From Ecdyonurus torrentis (Eukaryota; Arthropoda; Insecta; Ephemeroptera; Heptageniidae): a stretch of DNA of 64,000 nucleotides. Under the pieces are notes generated by a model that did not search any database, was not told where the DNA came from, and saw only the letters and a program-made list of their open reading frames with translations. Shown piece by piece: positions 27,762-42,000 of this stretch. The stretch covers positions 62,001 through 126,000 of the forward strand of contig CASGGR010000053.1 of assembly GCA_949318235.1 (NCBI GenBank). Reading direction: 5' to 3'. The stretch's first letter is position 1; the number at the start of each line of letters is the position of its first letter. Position numbers and translations under genes: made by a program.

Positions 27762-28007
27762 ATGAAACAAAGTTTCTATTTCAAGAACAAAATGTTATTG
27801 AATGATAAAAATCATAGTTTTTACACGATGTAAACTAGTTTTGATGATTTCTCAAAAACTAAGAATGCAACAGACTTACTATTTATTTCAAAACATAGCT
27901 TTTTCAATTCTCTACAAAAAAGATGTCTTAAACTTTTTTGCTCCGACGCATACTTTTTGGGTTATTGACAATTTTAGTTTTCATTCATCATGTAGCCAAA
28001 CCAAGTC
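27762..28007. repeat. Monomer marking a one-copy gain or loss (compare 19644-20135)
   Basis: The left half (AGAACAAAATG, CATAG, GATGTAAAC) matches 19644. The right half (CTTAAAC, TTCATTCATC) matches the end of 19890 or of 18660, with TTTATTTCAAAAC pointing to the latter. Two monomers in the left copy of the large duplication thus correspond to one here. The sequence does not say which state came first. Confidence 0.75.
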
Positions 28008-30959
28008 ATGAAACAAAGTTTTTATTTCAAGAACCAAATGTTATTGAATGATAAAAATCATACTTTTTACACGATTAAAACTAGTTTTGATGATTTCTCA
28101 GAAACTAAAAATGCTACAGACATCAAATTCGACTCAAAACATAGCTTTTTCAATTCTCTACAAAAAAGATGTCTTGAACTTTTTTGCTCCGATGCATACT
28201 TTTTGGGTTATTGACAATTTTAGTTTTCACTCATCATGTAGCCAAACCAAGTCATGAAACAAAGTTTCTATTTCAAGAACCAAATGTTATTGAATGATAA
28301 AAATCATACTTTTTACACGATTAAAACTAGTTTTGATGATTTCTCAAAAACTAAGAATGCAACAGACTTACTATTTATTTTAAGACATAGCTTTTTCAAT
28401 TCTCTACAAAAAAGATGTCTTGAACTTTTTTGCTCCGACGCATACTTTTTGGGTTATTGACAATTTTAGTTTTCACTCATCATGTAGCCAAACCAAGTCA
28501 TGAAACAAAGTTTTTATTTCAAGAACCAAATGTTATTGAATGATAAAAATCATACTTTTTACACGATTAAAATTTGTTTTGATGATTTCTCAAAAACTAA
28601 GAATGCTACAGACTTACTATTTAACTCAAAACTAAGCTTTTTCAATTCTCTACAAAAAAGATGTCTTCAACTTTTTTGCTCCAACGCATACTTTTTGGGT
28701 TATTGACAATTTTAGTATTCACTCATCATGTAGCCAAGCCAAGTCATGAAACAAAGTTTCTATTTCAAGAACCAAATGTTATTGAATGATAAAAATCATA
28801 CTTTTTACACGAATAAAACTAGTTTTGATGATTTCTCAGAAACTAAAAATGCTACAGACATCAAATTCGACTCAAAACATAGCTTTTTCAATTCTCTACA
28901 AAAAAGATGTCTTGAACTTTTTTGCTCCGACGCATACTTTTTGGGTTATTGACAATTTTAGTTTTCACTCATCATGTAGCCAAACCAAGTCATGAAACAA
29001 AGTTTCTATTTCAAGAACCAAATGTTATTGAATGATAAAAATCATACTTTTTACACGATTAAAACTAGTTTTGATGATTTCTCAAAAACTAAGAATGCTA
29101 CAGACTTACTATTTAACTCAAAACTAAGCTTTTTCAATTCTCTACAAAAAAGATGTCTTCAACTTTTTTGCTCCAACGCATACTTTTTGGGTTATTGACA
29201 ATTTTAGTATTCACTTATCATGTAGCCAAGCCAAGTCATGAAACAAAGTTTCTATTTCAAGAACCAAATGTTATTGAATGATAAAAATCATACTTTTTAC
29301 ACGAATAAAACTAGTTTTGATGATTTCTCAGAAACTAAAAATGCTACAGACATCAAATTCGACTCAAAACATAGCTTTTTTAGTTCTCTACAAAAAAGAT
29401 GTCTTGAACTTTTTTGCTCCGATGCATACTTTTTGGGTTATTGACAATTTTAGTTTTCACTTATCATGTAGCCAAACCAAGTCATGAAACAAAGTTTCTA
29501 TTTCAAGAACCAAATGTTATTGAATGATAAAAATCATACTTTTTACACGATTAAAATTAGTTTTGATGATTTCTCAAAAACTAAGAATGCAACAGACTTA
29601 CTATTTATTTTAAAACATAGCTTTTTCAATTCTCTACAAAAAAGATGTCTTGAACTTTTTTGCTCCGACGCATACTTTTTGGGTTATTGACAATTTTAGT
29701 TTTCACTCATCATGTAGCCAAACCAAGTCATGAAACAAAGTTTCTATTTCAAGAACCAAATGTTATTGAATGATAAAAATCATACTTTTTACACGATTAA
29801 AACTAGTTTTGATGATTTCTCAAAAACTAAGAATGCTACAGACTAACTATTTAACTCAAAACTAAGCTTTTTCAATTCTCTACAAAAAAGATGTCTTCAA
29901 CTTTTTTGCTCCGACGCATACTTTTTGGGTTATTGACAATTTTAGTATTCACTCATCATGTAGCCAAACCAAGTCATGAAACAAAGTTTCTATTTCAAGA
30001 ACCAAATGTTATTGAATGATAAAAATCATACTTTTTACACGATTAAAACTAGTTTTGATGATTTCTCAAAAACTAAGAATGCTACAGACTTACTATTTAA
30101 CTCAAAACTAAGCTTTTTCAATTCTCTACAAAAAAGATGTCTTCAACTTTTTTGCTCCAACGCATACTTTTTGGGTTATTGACAATTTTAGTATTCACTC
30201 ATCATGTAGCCAAGCCAAGTCATGAAACAAAGTTTCTATTTCAAGAACCAAATGTTATTGAATGATAAAAATCATACTTTTTACACGAATAAAACTAGTT
30301 TTGATGATTTCTCAGAAACTAAAAATGCTACAGACATCAAATTCGACTCAAAACATAGCTTTTTCAATTCTCTACAAAAAAGATGTCTTGAACTTTTTTG
30401 CTCCGATGCATACTTTTTGGGTTATTGACAATTTTAGTTTTCACTCATCATGTAGCCAAACCAAGTCATGAAACAAAGTTTCTATTTCAAGAACCAAATG
30501 TTATTAAATGATAAAAATCATACTTTTTACACGATTAAAACTAGTTTTGATGATTTCTCAAAAACTAAGAATGCAACAGACTTACTATTTATTTTAAAAC
30601 ATAGCTTTTTCAATTCTCTACAAAAAAGATGTCTTGAACTTTTTTGCTCCGACGCATACTTTTTGGGTTATTGACAATTTTAGTTTTCACTCATCATGTA
30701 GCCAAACCAAGTCATGAAACAAAGTTTCTATTTCAAGAACCAAATGTTATTGAATGATAAAAATCATACTTTTTACACGATTAAAACTAGTTTTGATGAT
30801 TTCTCAAAAACTAAGAATGCAACAGACTTACTATTTATTTTAAAACATAGCTTTTTCAATTCTCTACAAAAAAGATGTCTTGAACTTTTTTGCTCCGACG
30901 CATACTTTTTGGGTTATTGACAATTTTAGTTTTCACTCATCATGTAGCCAAACCAAGTC

Positions 30960-33900
30960 ATGAAACAAAGTTTCTATTTCAAGAACCAAATGTTATTGAA
31001 TGATAAAAATCATACTTTTTACACGATTAAAACTAGTTTTGATGATTTCTCAAAAACTAAGAATGCTACAGACTTACTATTTAACTCAAAACTAAGCTTT
31101 TTCAATTCTCTACAAAAAAGATGTCTTCAACTTTTTTGCTCCAACGCATACTTTTTGGGTTATTGACAATTTTAGTATTCACTCATCATGTAGCCAAACC
31201 AAGTCATGAAACAAAGTTTCTATTTCAAGAACCAAATGTTATTGAATGATAAAAATCATACTTTTTACACGATTAAAACTAGTTTTGATGATTTCTCAAA
31301 AACTAAGAATGCAACAGACTTACTATTTATTTTAAAACATAGCTTTTTTAATTCTCTACAAAAAAGATGTCTTGAACTTTTTTGCTCCGACGCATACTTT
31401 TTGGGTTATTGACAATTTTAGTTTTCACTCATCATGTAGCCAAACCAAGTCATGAAACAAAGTTTTTATTTCAAGAACCAAATGTTATTGAATGATAAAA
31501 ATCATACTTTTTACACGATTAAAATTAGTTTTGATGATTTCTCAAAAACTAAGAATGCTACAGACTTACTATTTAACTCAAAACTAAGCTTTTTCAATTC
31601 TCTACAAAAAAGATGTCTTCAACTTTTTTGCTCCAACGCATACTTTTTGGGTTATTGACAATTTTAGTATTCACTCATCATGTAGCCAAGCCAAGTCATG
31701 AAACAAAGTTTCTATTTCAAGAACCAAATGTTATTGAATGATAAAAATCATACTTTTTACACGAATAAAACTAGTTTTGATGATTTCTCAGAAACTAAAA
31801 ATGCAACAGACTTACTATTTATTTTAAAACATAGCTTTTTCAATTCTCTACAAAAAAGATGTCTTGAACTTTTTTGCTCCGATGCATACTTTTTGGGTTA
31901 TTGACAATTTTAGTTTTCACTCATCATGTAGCCAAACCAAGTCATGAAACAAAGTTTCTATTTCAAGAACCAAATGTTATTGAATGATAAAAATCATACT
32001 TTTTACACGATTAAAACTAGTTTTGATGATTTCTCAAAAACTAAGAATGCAACAGACTTACTATTTATTTTAAAACATAGCTTTTTCAATTCTCTACAAA
32101 AAAGATGTCTTGAACTTTTTTGCTCCGACGCATACTTTTTGGGTTATTGACAATTTTAGTTTTCACTCATCATGTAGCCAAACCAAGTCATGAAACAAAG
32201 TTTCTATTTCAAGAACCAAATGTTATTGAATGATAAAAATCATACTTTTTACACGATTAAAACTAGTTTTGATGATTTCTCAAAAACTAAGAATGCTACA
32301 GACTTACTATTTAACTCAAAACTAAGCTTTTTCAATTCTCTACAAAAAAGATGTCTTCAACTTTTTTGCTCCAACGCATACTTTTTGGGTTATTGACAAT
32401 TTTAGTATTCACTCATCATGTAGCCAAACCAAGTCATGAAACAAAGTTTCTATTTCAAGAACCAAATGTTATTGAATGATAAAAATCATACTTTTTACAC
32501 GATTAAAACTAGTTTTGATGATTTCTCAAAAACTAAGAATGCAACAGACTTACTATTTATTTTAAAACATAGCTTTTTCAATTCTCTACAAAAAAGATGT
32601 CTTGAACTTTTTTGCTCCGACGCATACTTTTTGGGTTATTGACAATTTTAGTTTTCACTCATCATGTAGCCAAACCAAGTCATGAAACAAAGTTTCTATT
32701 TCAAGAACCAAATGTTATTGAATGATAAAAATCATACTTTTTACACGATTAAAACTAGTTTTGATGATTTCTCAAAAACTAAGAATGCTACAGACTTACT
32801 ATTTAACTCAAAACTAAGCTTTTTCAATTCTCTACAAAAAAGATGTCTTCAACTTTTTTGCTCCAACGCATACTTTTTGGGTTATTGACAATTTTAGTAT
32901 TCACTCATCATGTAGCCAAACCAAGTCATGAAACAAAGTTTCTATTTCAAGAACCAAATGTTATTGAATGATAAAAATCATACTTTTTACACGATTAAAA
33001 CTAGTTTTGATGATTTCTCAAAAACTAAGAATGCAACAGACTTACTATTTATTTTAAAACATAGCTTTTTTAATTCTCTACAAAAAAGATGTCTTGAACT
33101 TTTTTGCTCCGACGCATACTTTTTGGGTTATTGACAATTTTAGTTTTCACTCATCATGTAGCCAAACCAAGTCATGAAACAAAGTTTTTATTTCAAGAAC
33201 CAAATGTTATTGAATGATAAAAATCATACTTTTTACACGATTAAAATTAGTTTTGATGATTTCTCAAAAACTAAGAATGCTACAGACTTACTATTTAACT
33301 CAAAACTAAGCTTTTTCAATTCTCTACAAAAAAGATGTCTTCAACTTTTTTGCTCCAACGCATACTTTTTGGGTTATTGACAATTTTAGTATTCACTCAT
33401 CATGTAGCCAAGCCAAGTCATGAAACAAAGTTTCTATTTCAAGAACCAAATGTTATTGAATGATAAAAATCATACTTTTTACACGAATAAAACTAGTTTT
33501 GATGATTTCTCAGAAACTAAAAATGCAACAGACTTACTATTTATTTTAAAACATAGCTTTTTCAATTCTCTACAAAAAAGATGTCTTGAACTTTTTTGCT
33601 CCGATGCATACTTTTTGGGTTATTGACAATTTTAGTTTTCACTCATCATGTAGCCAAACCAAGTCATGAAACAAAGTTTCTATTTCAAGAACCAAATGTT
33701 ATTGAATGATAAAAATCATACTTTTTACACGATTAAAACTAGTTTTGATGATTTCTCAAAAACTAAGAATGCAACAGACTTACTATTTATTTTAAAACAT
33801 AGCTTTTTCAATTCTCTACAAAAAAGATGTCTTGAACTTTTTTGCTCCGACGCATACTTTTTGGGTTATTGACAATTTTAGTTTTCACTCATCATGTAGC

Positions 33901-34403
33901 CAAACCAAGTCATGAAACAAAGTTTCTATTTCAAGAACCAAATGTTATTGAATGATAAAAATCATACTTTTTACACGATTAAAACTAGTTTTGATGATTT
34001 CTCAAAAACTAAGAATGCTACAGACTTACTATTTAACTCAAAACTAAGCTTTTTCAATTCTCTACAAAAAAGATGTCTTCAACTTTTTTGCTCCAACGCA
34101 TACTTTTTGGGTTATTGACAATTTTAGTATTCACTCATCATGTAGCCAAACCAAGTCATGAAACAAAGTTTCTATTTCAAGAACCAAATGTTATTGAATG
34201 ATAAAAATCATACTTTTTACACGATTAAAACTAGTTTTGATGATTTCTCAAAAACTAAGAATGCAACAGACTTACTATTTATTTCAAAACATAGCTTTTT
34301 TAATTCTCTACAAAAAAGATGTCTTGAACTTTTTTGCTCCGACGCATACTTTTTGGGTTATTGACAATTTTAGTTTTCACTCATCATGTAGCCAAACCAA
34401 GTC
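30960..34403. repeat. Second occurrence of the paired 7-monomer units (2 x 1722 bp)
   Basis: The same two units as at 23088-26531, shifted by 7872 bp. The 1722-bp duplication therefore predates the 7.9-8.1-kb duplication. Confidence 0.9.
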
Positions 34404-35141
34404 ATGAAACAAAGTTTTTATTTCAAGAACCAAATGTTATTGAATGATAAAAATCATACTTTTTACACGATTAAAATTAGTTTTGATGATTTCTCAAAAA
34501 CTAAGAATGCTACAGACTTACTATTTAACTCAAAACTAAGCTTTTTCAATTCTCTACAAAAAAGATGTCTTCAACTTTTTTGCTCCAACGCATACTTTTT
34601 GGGTTATTGACAATTTTAGTATTCACTCATCATGTAGCCAAGCCAAGTCATGAAACAAAGTTTCTATTTCAAGAACCAAATGTTATTGAATGATAAAAAT
34701 CATACTTTTTACACGATTAAAACTAGTTTTGATGATTTCTCAAAAACTAAGAATGCAACAGACTTACTATTTATTTCAAAACATAGCTTTTTTAATTCTC
34801 TACAAAAAAGATGTCTTGAACTTTTTTGCTCCGACGCATACTTTTTGGGTTATTGACAATTTTAGTTTTCACTCATCATGTAGCCAAACCAAGTCATGAA
34901 ACAAAGTTTTTATTTCAAGAACCAAATGTTATTGAATGATAAAAATCATACTTTTTACACGATTAAAATTAGTTTTGATGATTTCTCAAAAACTAAGAAT
35001 GCTACAGACTTACTATTTAACTCAAAACTAAGCTTTTTCAATTCTCTACAAAAAAGATGTCTTCAACTTTTTTGCTCCAACGCATACTTTTTGGGTTATT
35101 GACAATTTTAGTATTCACTCATCATGTAGCCAAGCCAAGTC
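34158..35141. repeat. Tandem pair of 2-monomer units c8 c17 (2 x 492 bp)
   Basis: c8 with TTTTTTAATTC followed by c17 with AAAATTAGT occurs at 34158 and again at 34650. The same c8-c17 pair recurs singly at 36864, 39078, 41539, 47690, 57530, 58268 and 63435, so it behaves as a stable cassette. Confidence 0.87.
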
Positions 35142-38100
35142 ATGAAACAAAGTTTCTATTTCAAGAACCAAATGTTATTGAATGATAAAAATCATACTTT
35201 TTACACGAATAAAACTAGTTTTGATGATTTCTCAGAAACTAAAAATGCTACAGACATCAAATTCGACTCAAAACATAGCTTTTTCAATTCTCTACAAAAA
35301 AGATGTCTTGAACTTTTTTGCTCCGACGCATACTTTTTGGGTTATTGACAATTTTAGTTTTCACTCATCATGTAGCCAAACCAAGTCATGAAACAAAGTT
35401 TCTATTTCAAGAACCAAATGTTATTGAATGATAAAAATCATACTTTTTACACGATTAAAACTAGTTTTGATGATTTCTCAAAAACTAAGAATGCTACAGA
35501 CTTACTATTTAACTCAAAACTAAGCTTTTTCAATTCTCTACAAAAAAGATGTCTTCAACTTTTTTGCTCCAACGCATACTTTTTGGGTTATTGACAATTT
35601 TAGTATTCACTTATCATGTAGCCAAGCCAAGTCATGAAACAAAGTTTCTATTTCAAGAACCAAATGTTATTGAATGATAAAAATCATACTTTTTACACGA
35701 ATAAAACTAGTTTTGATGATTTCTCAGAAACTAAAAATGCTACAGACATCAAATTCGACTCAAAACATAGCTTTTTTAATTCTCTACAAAAAAGATGTCT
35801 TGAACTTTTTTGCTCCGATGCATACTTTTTGGGTTATTGACAATTTTAGTTTTCACTTATCATGTAGCCAAACCAAGTCATGAAACAAAGTTTCTATTTC
35901 AAGAACCAAATGTTATTAAATGATAAAAATCATACTTTTTACACGATTAAAACTAGTTTTGATGATTTCTCAAAAACTAAGAATGCAACAGACTTACTAT
36001 TTATTTTAAAACATAGCTTTTTCAATTCTCTACAAAAAAGATGTCTTGAACTTTTTTGCTCCGACGCATACTTTTTGGGTTATTGACAATTTTAGTTTTC
36101 ACTCATCATGTAGCCAAACCAAGTCATGAAACAAAGTTTCTATTTCAAGAACCAAATGTTATTGAATGATAAAAATCATACTTTTTACACGATTAAAACT
36201 AGTTTTGATGATTTCTCAAAAACTAAGAATGCAACAGACTTACTATTTATTTTAAAACATAGCTTTTTCAATTCTCTACAAAAAAGATGTCTTAAACTTT
36301 TTTGCTCCGACGCATACTTTTTGGGCTATTGACAATTTTAGTTTTCACTCATCATGTAGCCAAACCAAGTCATGAAACAAAGTTTCTATTTCAAGAACCA
36401 AATGTTATTGAATGATAAAAATCATACTTTTTACACGATTAAAACTAGTTTTGATGATTTCTCAAAAACTAAGAATGCAACAGACTTACTATTTATTTTA
36501 AAACATAGCTTTTTCAATTCTCTACAAAAAAGATGTCTTGAACTTTTTTGCTCCGACGCATACTTTTTGGGTTATTGACAATTTTAGTTTTCACTCATCA
36601 TGTAGCCAAACCAAGTCATGAAACAAAGTTTCTATTTCAAGAACCAAATGTTATTGAATGATAAAAATCATACTTTTTACACGATTAAAACTAGTTTTGA
36701 TGATTTCTCAAAAACTAAGAATGCTACAGACTTACTATTTAACTCAAAACTAAGCTTTTTCAATTCTCTACAAAAAAGATGTCTTCAACTTTTTTGCTCC
36801 AACGCATACTTTTTGGGTTATTGACAATTTTAGTATTCACTCATCATGTAGCCAAACCAAGTCATGAAACAAAGTTTCTATTTCAAGAACCAAATGTTAT
36901 TGAATGATAAAAATCATACTTTTTACACGATTAAAACTAGTTTTGATGATTTCTCAAAAACTAAGAATGCAACAGACTTACTATTTATTTCAAAACATAG
37001 CTTTTTTAATTCTCTACAAAAAAGATGTCTTGAACTTTTTTGCTCCGACGCATACTTTTTGGGTTATTGACAATTTTAGTTTTCACTCATCATGTAGCCA
37101 AACCAAGTCATGAAACAAAGTTTTTATTTCAAGAACCAAATGTTATTGAATGATAAAAATCATACTTTTTACACGATTAAAATTAGTTTTGATGATTTCT
37201 CAAAAACTAAGAATGCTACAGACTTACTATTTAACTCAAAACTAAGCTTTTTCAATTCTCTACAAAAAAGATGTCTTCAACTTTTTTGCTCCAACGCATA
37301 CTTTTTGGGTTATTGACAATTTTAGTATTCACTCATCATGTAGCCAAGCCAAGTCATGAAACAAAGTTTCTATTTCAAGAACCAAATGTTATTGAATGAT
37401 AAAAATCATACTTTTTACACGAATAAAACTAGTTTTGATGATTTCTCAAAAACTAAGAATGCTACAGACTTACTATTTAACTCAAAACTAAGCTTTTTCA
37501 ATTCTCTACAAAAAAGATGTCTTCAACTTTTTTGCTCCGACGCATACTTTTTGGGATATTGACAATTTTAGTTTTCACTCATCATGTAGCCAAACCAAGT
37601 CATGAAACAAAGTTTCTATTTCAAGAACCAAATGTTATTGAATGATAAAAATCATACTTTTTACACGATTAAAACTAGTTTTGATGATTTCTCAAAAACT
37701 AAGAATGCAACAGACTTACTATTTATTTTAAAACATAGCTTTTTCAATTCTCTACAAAAAAGATGTCTTGAACTTTTTTGTTTCGACGCATACTTTTTGG
37801 GTTATTGACAATTTTAGTTTTCACTCATCATGTAGCCAAACCAAGTCATGAAACAAAGTTTCTATTTCAAGAACCAAATGTTATTGAATGATAAAAATCA
37901 TACTTTTTACACGATTAAAACTAGTTTTGATGATTTCTCAAAAACTAAGAATGCAACAGACTTACTATTTATTTTAAAACATAGCTTTTTCAATTCTCTA
38001 CAAAAAAGATGTCTTGAACTTTTTTGCTCCGACGCATACTTTTTGGGTTATTGACAATTTTAGTTTTCACTCATCATGTAGCCAAACCAAGTCATGAAAC

Positions 38101-39077
38101 AAAGTTTCTATTTCAAGAACCAAATGTTATTGAATGATAAAAATCATACTTTTTACACGATTAAAACTAGTTTTGATGATTTCTCAAAAACTAAGAATGC
38201 TACAGACTTACTATTTAACTCAAAACTAAGCTTTTTCAATTCTCTACAAAAAAGATGTCTTCAACTTTTTTGCTCCAACGCATACTTTTTGGGTTATTGA
38301 CAATTTTAGTATTCACTCATCATGTAGCCAAACCAAGTCATGAAACAAAGTTTCTATTTCAAGAACCAAATGTTATTGAATGATAAAAATCATACTTTTT
38401 ACACGATTAAAACTAGTTTTGATGATTTCTCAAAAACTAAGAATGCAACAGACTTACTATTTATTTTAAAACTAAGCTTTTTCAATTCTCTACAAAAAAG
38501 ATGTCTTCAACTTTTTTGCTCCGACGCATACTTTTTGGGATATTGACAATTTTAGTTTTCACTCATCATGTAGCCAAACCAAGTCATGAAACAAAGTTTC
38601 TATTTCAAGAACCAAATGTTATTGAATGATAAAAATCATACTTTTTACACGATTAAAACTAGTTTTGATGATTTCTCAAAAACTAAGAATGCAACAGACT
38701 TACTATTTATTTTAAAACATAGCTTTTTCAATTCTCTACAAAAAAGATGTCTTGAACTTTTTTGCTCCGACGCATACTTTTTGGGTTATTGACAATTTTA
38801 GTTTTCACTCATCATGTAGCCAAACCAAGTCATGAAACAAAGTTTCTATTTCAAGAACCAAATGTTATTGAATGATAAAAATCATACTTTTTACACGATT
38901 AAAACTAGTTTTGATGATTTCTCAAAAACTAAGAATGCTACAGACTTACTATTTAACTCAAAACTAAGCTTTTTCAATTCTCTACAAAAAAGATGTCTTC
39001 AACTTTTTTGCTCCAACGCATACTTTTTGGGTTATTGACAATTTTAGTATTCACTCATCATGTAGCCAAACCAAGTC
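35142..39077. repeat. 16-monomer mosaic stretch without a clear unit (c18 to c11)
   Basis: The order is c18 c11 c18 c10 c10 c10 c11 c8 c17 c22 c23 c10 c11 c24 c10 c11. The left part resembles the 20874-22841 stretch (CACTTATCATG marks near 35611 and 35856). The right part introduces c22-c24, including GGGATATT in the monomers at 37356 and 38340. c22 joins a c18 left half to a c26-like right half. c24 joins a c10 left half to a c26-like right half. Confidence 0.82.
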
Positions 39078-42000
39078 ATGAAACAAAGTTTCTATTTCAA
39101 GAACCAAATGTTATTGAATGATAAAAATCATACTTTTTACACGATTAAAACTAGTTTTGATGATTTCTCAAAAACTAAGAATGCAACAGACTTACTATTT
39201 ATTTCAAAACATAGCTTTTTTAATTCTCTACAAAAAAGATGTCTTGAACTTTTTTGCTCCGACGCATACTTTTTGGGTTATTGACAATTTTAGTTTTCAC
39301 TCATCATGTAGCCAAACCAAGTCATGAAACAAAGTTTTTATTTCAAGAACCAAATGTTATTGAATGATAAAAATCATACTTTTTACACGATTAAAATTAG
39401 TTTTGATGATTTCTCAAAAACTAAGAATGCTACAGACTTACTATTTAACTCAAAACTAAGCTTTTTCAATTCTCTACAAAAAAGATGTCTTCAACTTTTT
39501 TGCTCCAACGCATACTTTTTGGGTTATTGACAATTTTAGTATTCACTCATCATGTAGCCAAGCCAAGTCATGAAACAAAGTTTCTATTTCAAGAACCAAA
39601 TGTTATTGAATGATAAAAATCATACTTTTTACACGAATAAAACTAGTTTTGATGATTTCTCAGAAACTAAAAATGCTACAGACATCAAATTCGACTCAAA
39701 ACATAGCTTTTTCAATTCTCTACAAAAAAGATGTCTTGAACCTTTTTTGCTCCGATGCATACTTTTTGGGTTATTGACAATTTTAGTTTTCACTCATCAT
39801 GTAGCCAAACCAAGTCATGAAACAAAGTTTCTATTTCAAGAACCAAATGTTATTGAATGATAAAAATCATACTTTTTACACGATTAAAACTAGTTTTGAT
39901 GATTTCTCAAAAACTAAGAATGCAACAGACTTACTATTTATTTTAAAACATAGCTTTTTCAATTCTCTACAAAAAAGATGTCTTGAACTTTTTTGTTTCG
40001 ACGCATACTTTTTGGGTTATTGACAATTTTAGTTTTCACTCATCATGTAGCCAAACCAAGTCATGAAACAAAGTTTCTATTTCAAGAACCAAATGTTATT
40101 GAATGATAAAAATCATACTTTTTACACGATTTAAACTAGTTTTGATGATTTCTCAAAAACTAAGAATGCTACAGACTTACTATTTAACTCAAAACTAAGC
40201 TTTTTCAATTCTCTACAAAAAAGATGTCTTCAACTTTTTTGCTCCGACGCATACTTTTTGGGATATTGACAATTTTAGTTTTCACTCATCATGTAGCCAA
40301 ACCAAGTCATGAAACAAAGTTTCTATTTCAAGAACCAAATGTTATTGAATGATAAAAATCATACTTTTTACACGATTAAAACTAGTTTTGATGATTTCTC
40401 AAAAACTAAGAATGCAACAGACTTACTATTTATTTTAAAACATAGCTTTTTCAATTCTCTACAAAAAAGATGTCTTGAACTTTTTTGCTCCGACGCATAC
40501 TTTTTGGGTTATTGACAATTTTAGTTTTCACTCATCATGTAGCCAAACCAAGTCATGAAACAAAGTTTCTATTTCAAGAACCAAATGTTATTGAATGATA
40601 AAAATCATACTTTTTACACGATTAAAACTAGTTTTGATGATTTCTCAAAAACTAAGAATGCTACAGACTTACTATTTAACTCAAAACTAAGCTTTTTCAA
40701 TTCTCTACAAAAAAGATGTCTTCAACTTTTTTGCTCCAACGCATACTTTTTGGGTTATTGACAATTTTAGTATTCACTCATCATGTAGCCAAACCAAGTC
40801 ATGAAACAAAGTTTCTATTTCAAGAACCAAATGTTATTGAATGATAAAAATCATACTTTTTAAACGATTAAAACTAGTTTTGATGATTTCTCAAAAACTA
40901 AGAATGCAACAGACTTACTATTTATTTTAAAACATAGCTTTTTCAATTCTCTACAAAAAAGATGTCTTGAACTTTTTTGTTTCGACGCATACTTTTTGGG
41001 TTATTGACAATTTTAGTTTTCACTCATCATGTAGCCAAACCAAGTCATGAAACAAAGTTTCTATTTCAAGAACCAAATGTTATTGAATGATAAAAATCAT
41101 ACTTTTTACACGATTAAAATTAGTTTTGATGATTTCTCAAAAACTAAGAATGCTACAGACTTACTATTTAACTCAAAACTAAGCTTTTTCAATTCTCTAC
41201 AAAAAAGATGTCTTCAACTTTTTTGCTCCAACGCATACTTTTTGGGTTATTGACAATTTTAGTATTCACTCATCATGTAGCCAAGCCAAGTCATGAAACA
41301 AAGTTTCTATTTCAAGAACCAAATGTTATTGAATGATAAAAATCATACTTTTTACACGAATAAAACTAGTTTTGATGATTTCTCAGAAACTAAAAATGCT
41401 ACAGACATCAAATTCGACTCAAAACATAGCTTTTTCAATTCTCTACAAAAAAGATGTCTTAAACTTTTTTGCTCCGATGCATACTTTTTGGGTTATTGAC
41501 AATTTTAGTTTTCACTCATCATGTAGCCAAACCAAGTCATGAAACAAAGTTTCTATTTCAAGAACCAAATGTTATTGAATGATAAAAATCATACTTTTTA
41601 CACGATTAAAACTAGTTTTGATGATTTCTCAAAAACTAAGAATGCAACAGACTTACTATTTATTTCAAAACATAGCTTTTTTAATTCTCTACAAAAAAGA
41701 TGTCTTGAACTTTTTTGCTCCGACGCATACTTTTTGGGTTATTGACAATTTTAGTTTTCACTCATCATGTAGCCAAACCAAGTCATGAAACAAAGTTTTT
41801 ATTTCAAGAACCAAATGTTATTGAATGATAAAAATCATACTTTTTACACGATTAAAATTAGTTTTGATGATTTCTCAAAAACTAAGAATGCTACAGACTT
41901 ACTATTTAACTCAAAACTAAGCTTTTTCAATTCTCTACAAAAAAGATGTCTTCAACTTTTTTGCTCCAACGCATACTTTTTGGGTTATTGACAATTTTAG

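Larger units (their letters stand above)
18660..34649. repeat. Large segmental tandem duplication, about 33 and 32 monomers (8118 and 7872 bp)
   Basis: The stretch from 18660 to 26777 is repeated from 26778 to 34649. Between about 20025 and 26920 the match is at an offset of exactly 7872 bp. It includes private marks such as CACTTATCATG, TTTAGTTCTC (21366 and 29238), GACTAACTA (21858 and 29730) and ATTAAATGA (22596 and 30468). The only difference I noticed there is 20703 A versus 28575 T. Left of that the offset becomes 8118 bp, so one copy gained or lost one monomer around 19644-20135 or 27762. Confidence 0.92.

Noticed and set aside
18660..34649. Assembly artefact as the explanation for the 8-kb near-identical duplication
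   Set aside because: It was not adopted because the copies differ at 20703/28575 and by one monomer near 19644/27762, and the joint is a hybrid monomer. It cannot be excluded without raw reads.
39570..39860. 96-codon frame (also at 42031, 48182, 58760, 60728, 61959)
   Set aside because: It is produced by the extra C of class c25, which shifts the frame past the usual stops. It is a by-product of an indel marker.
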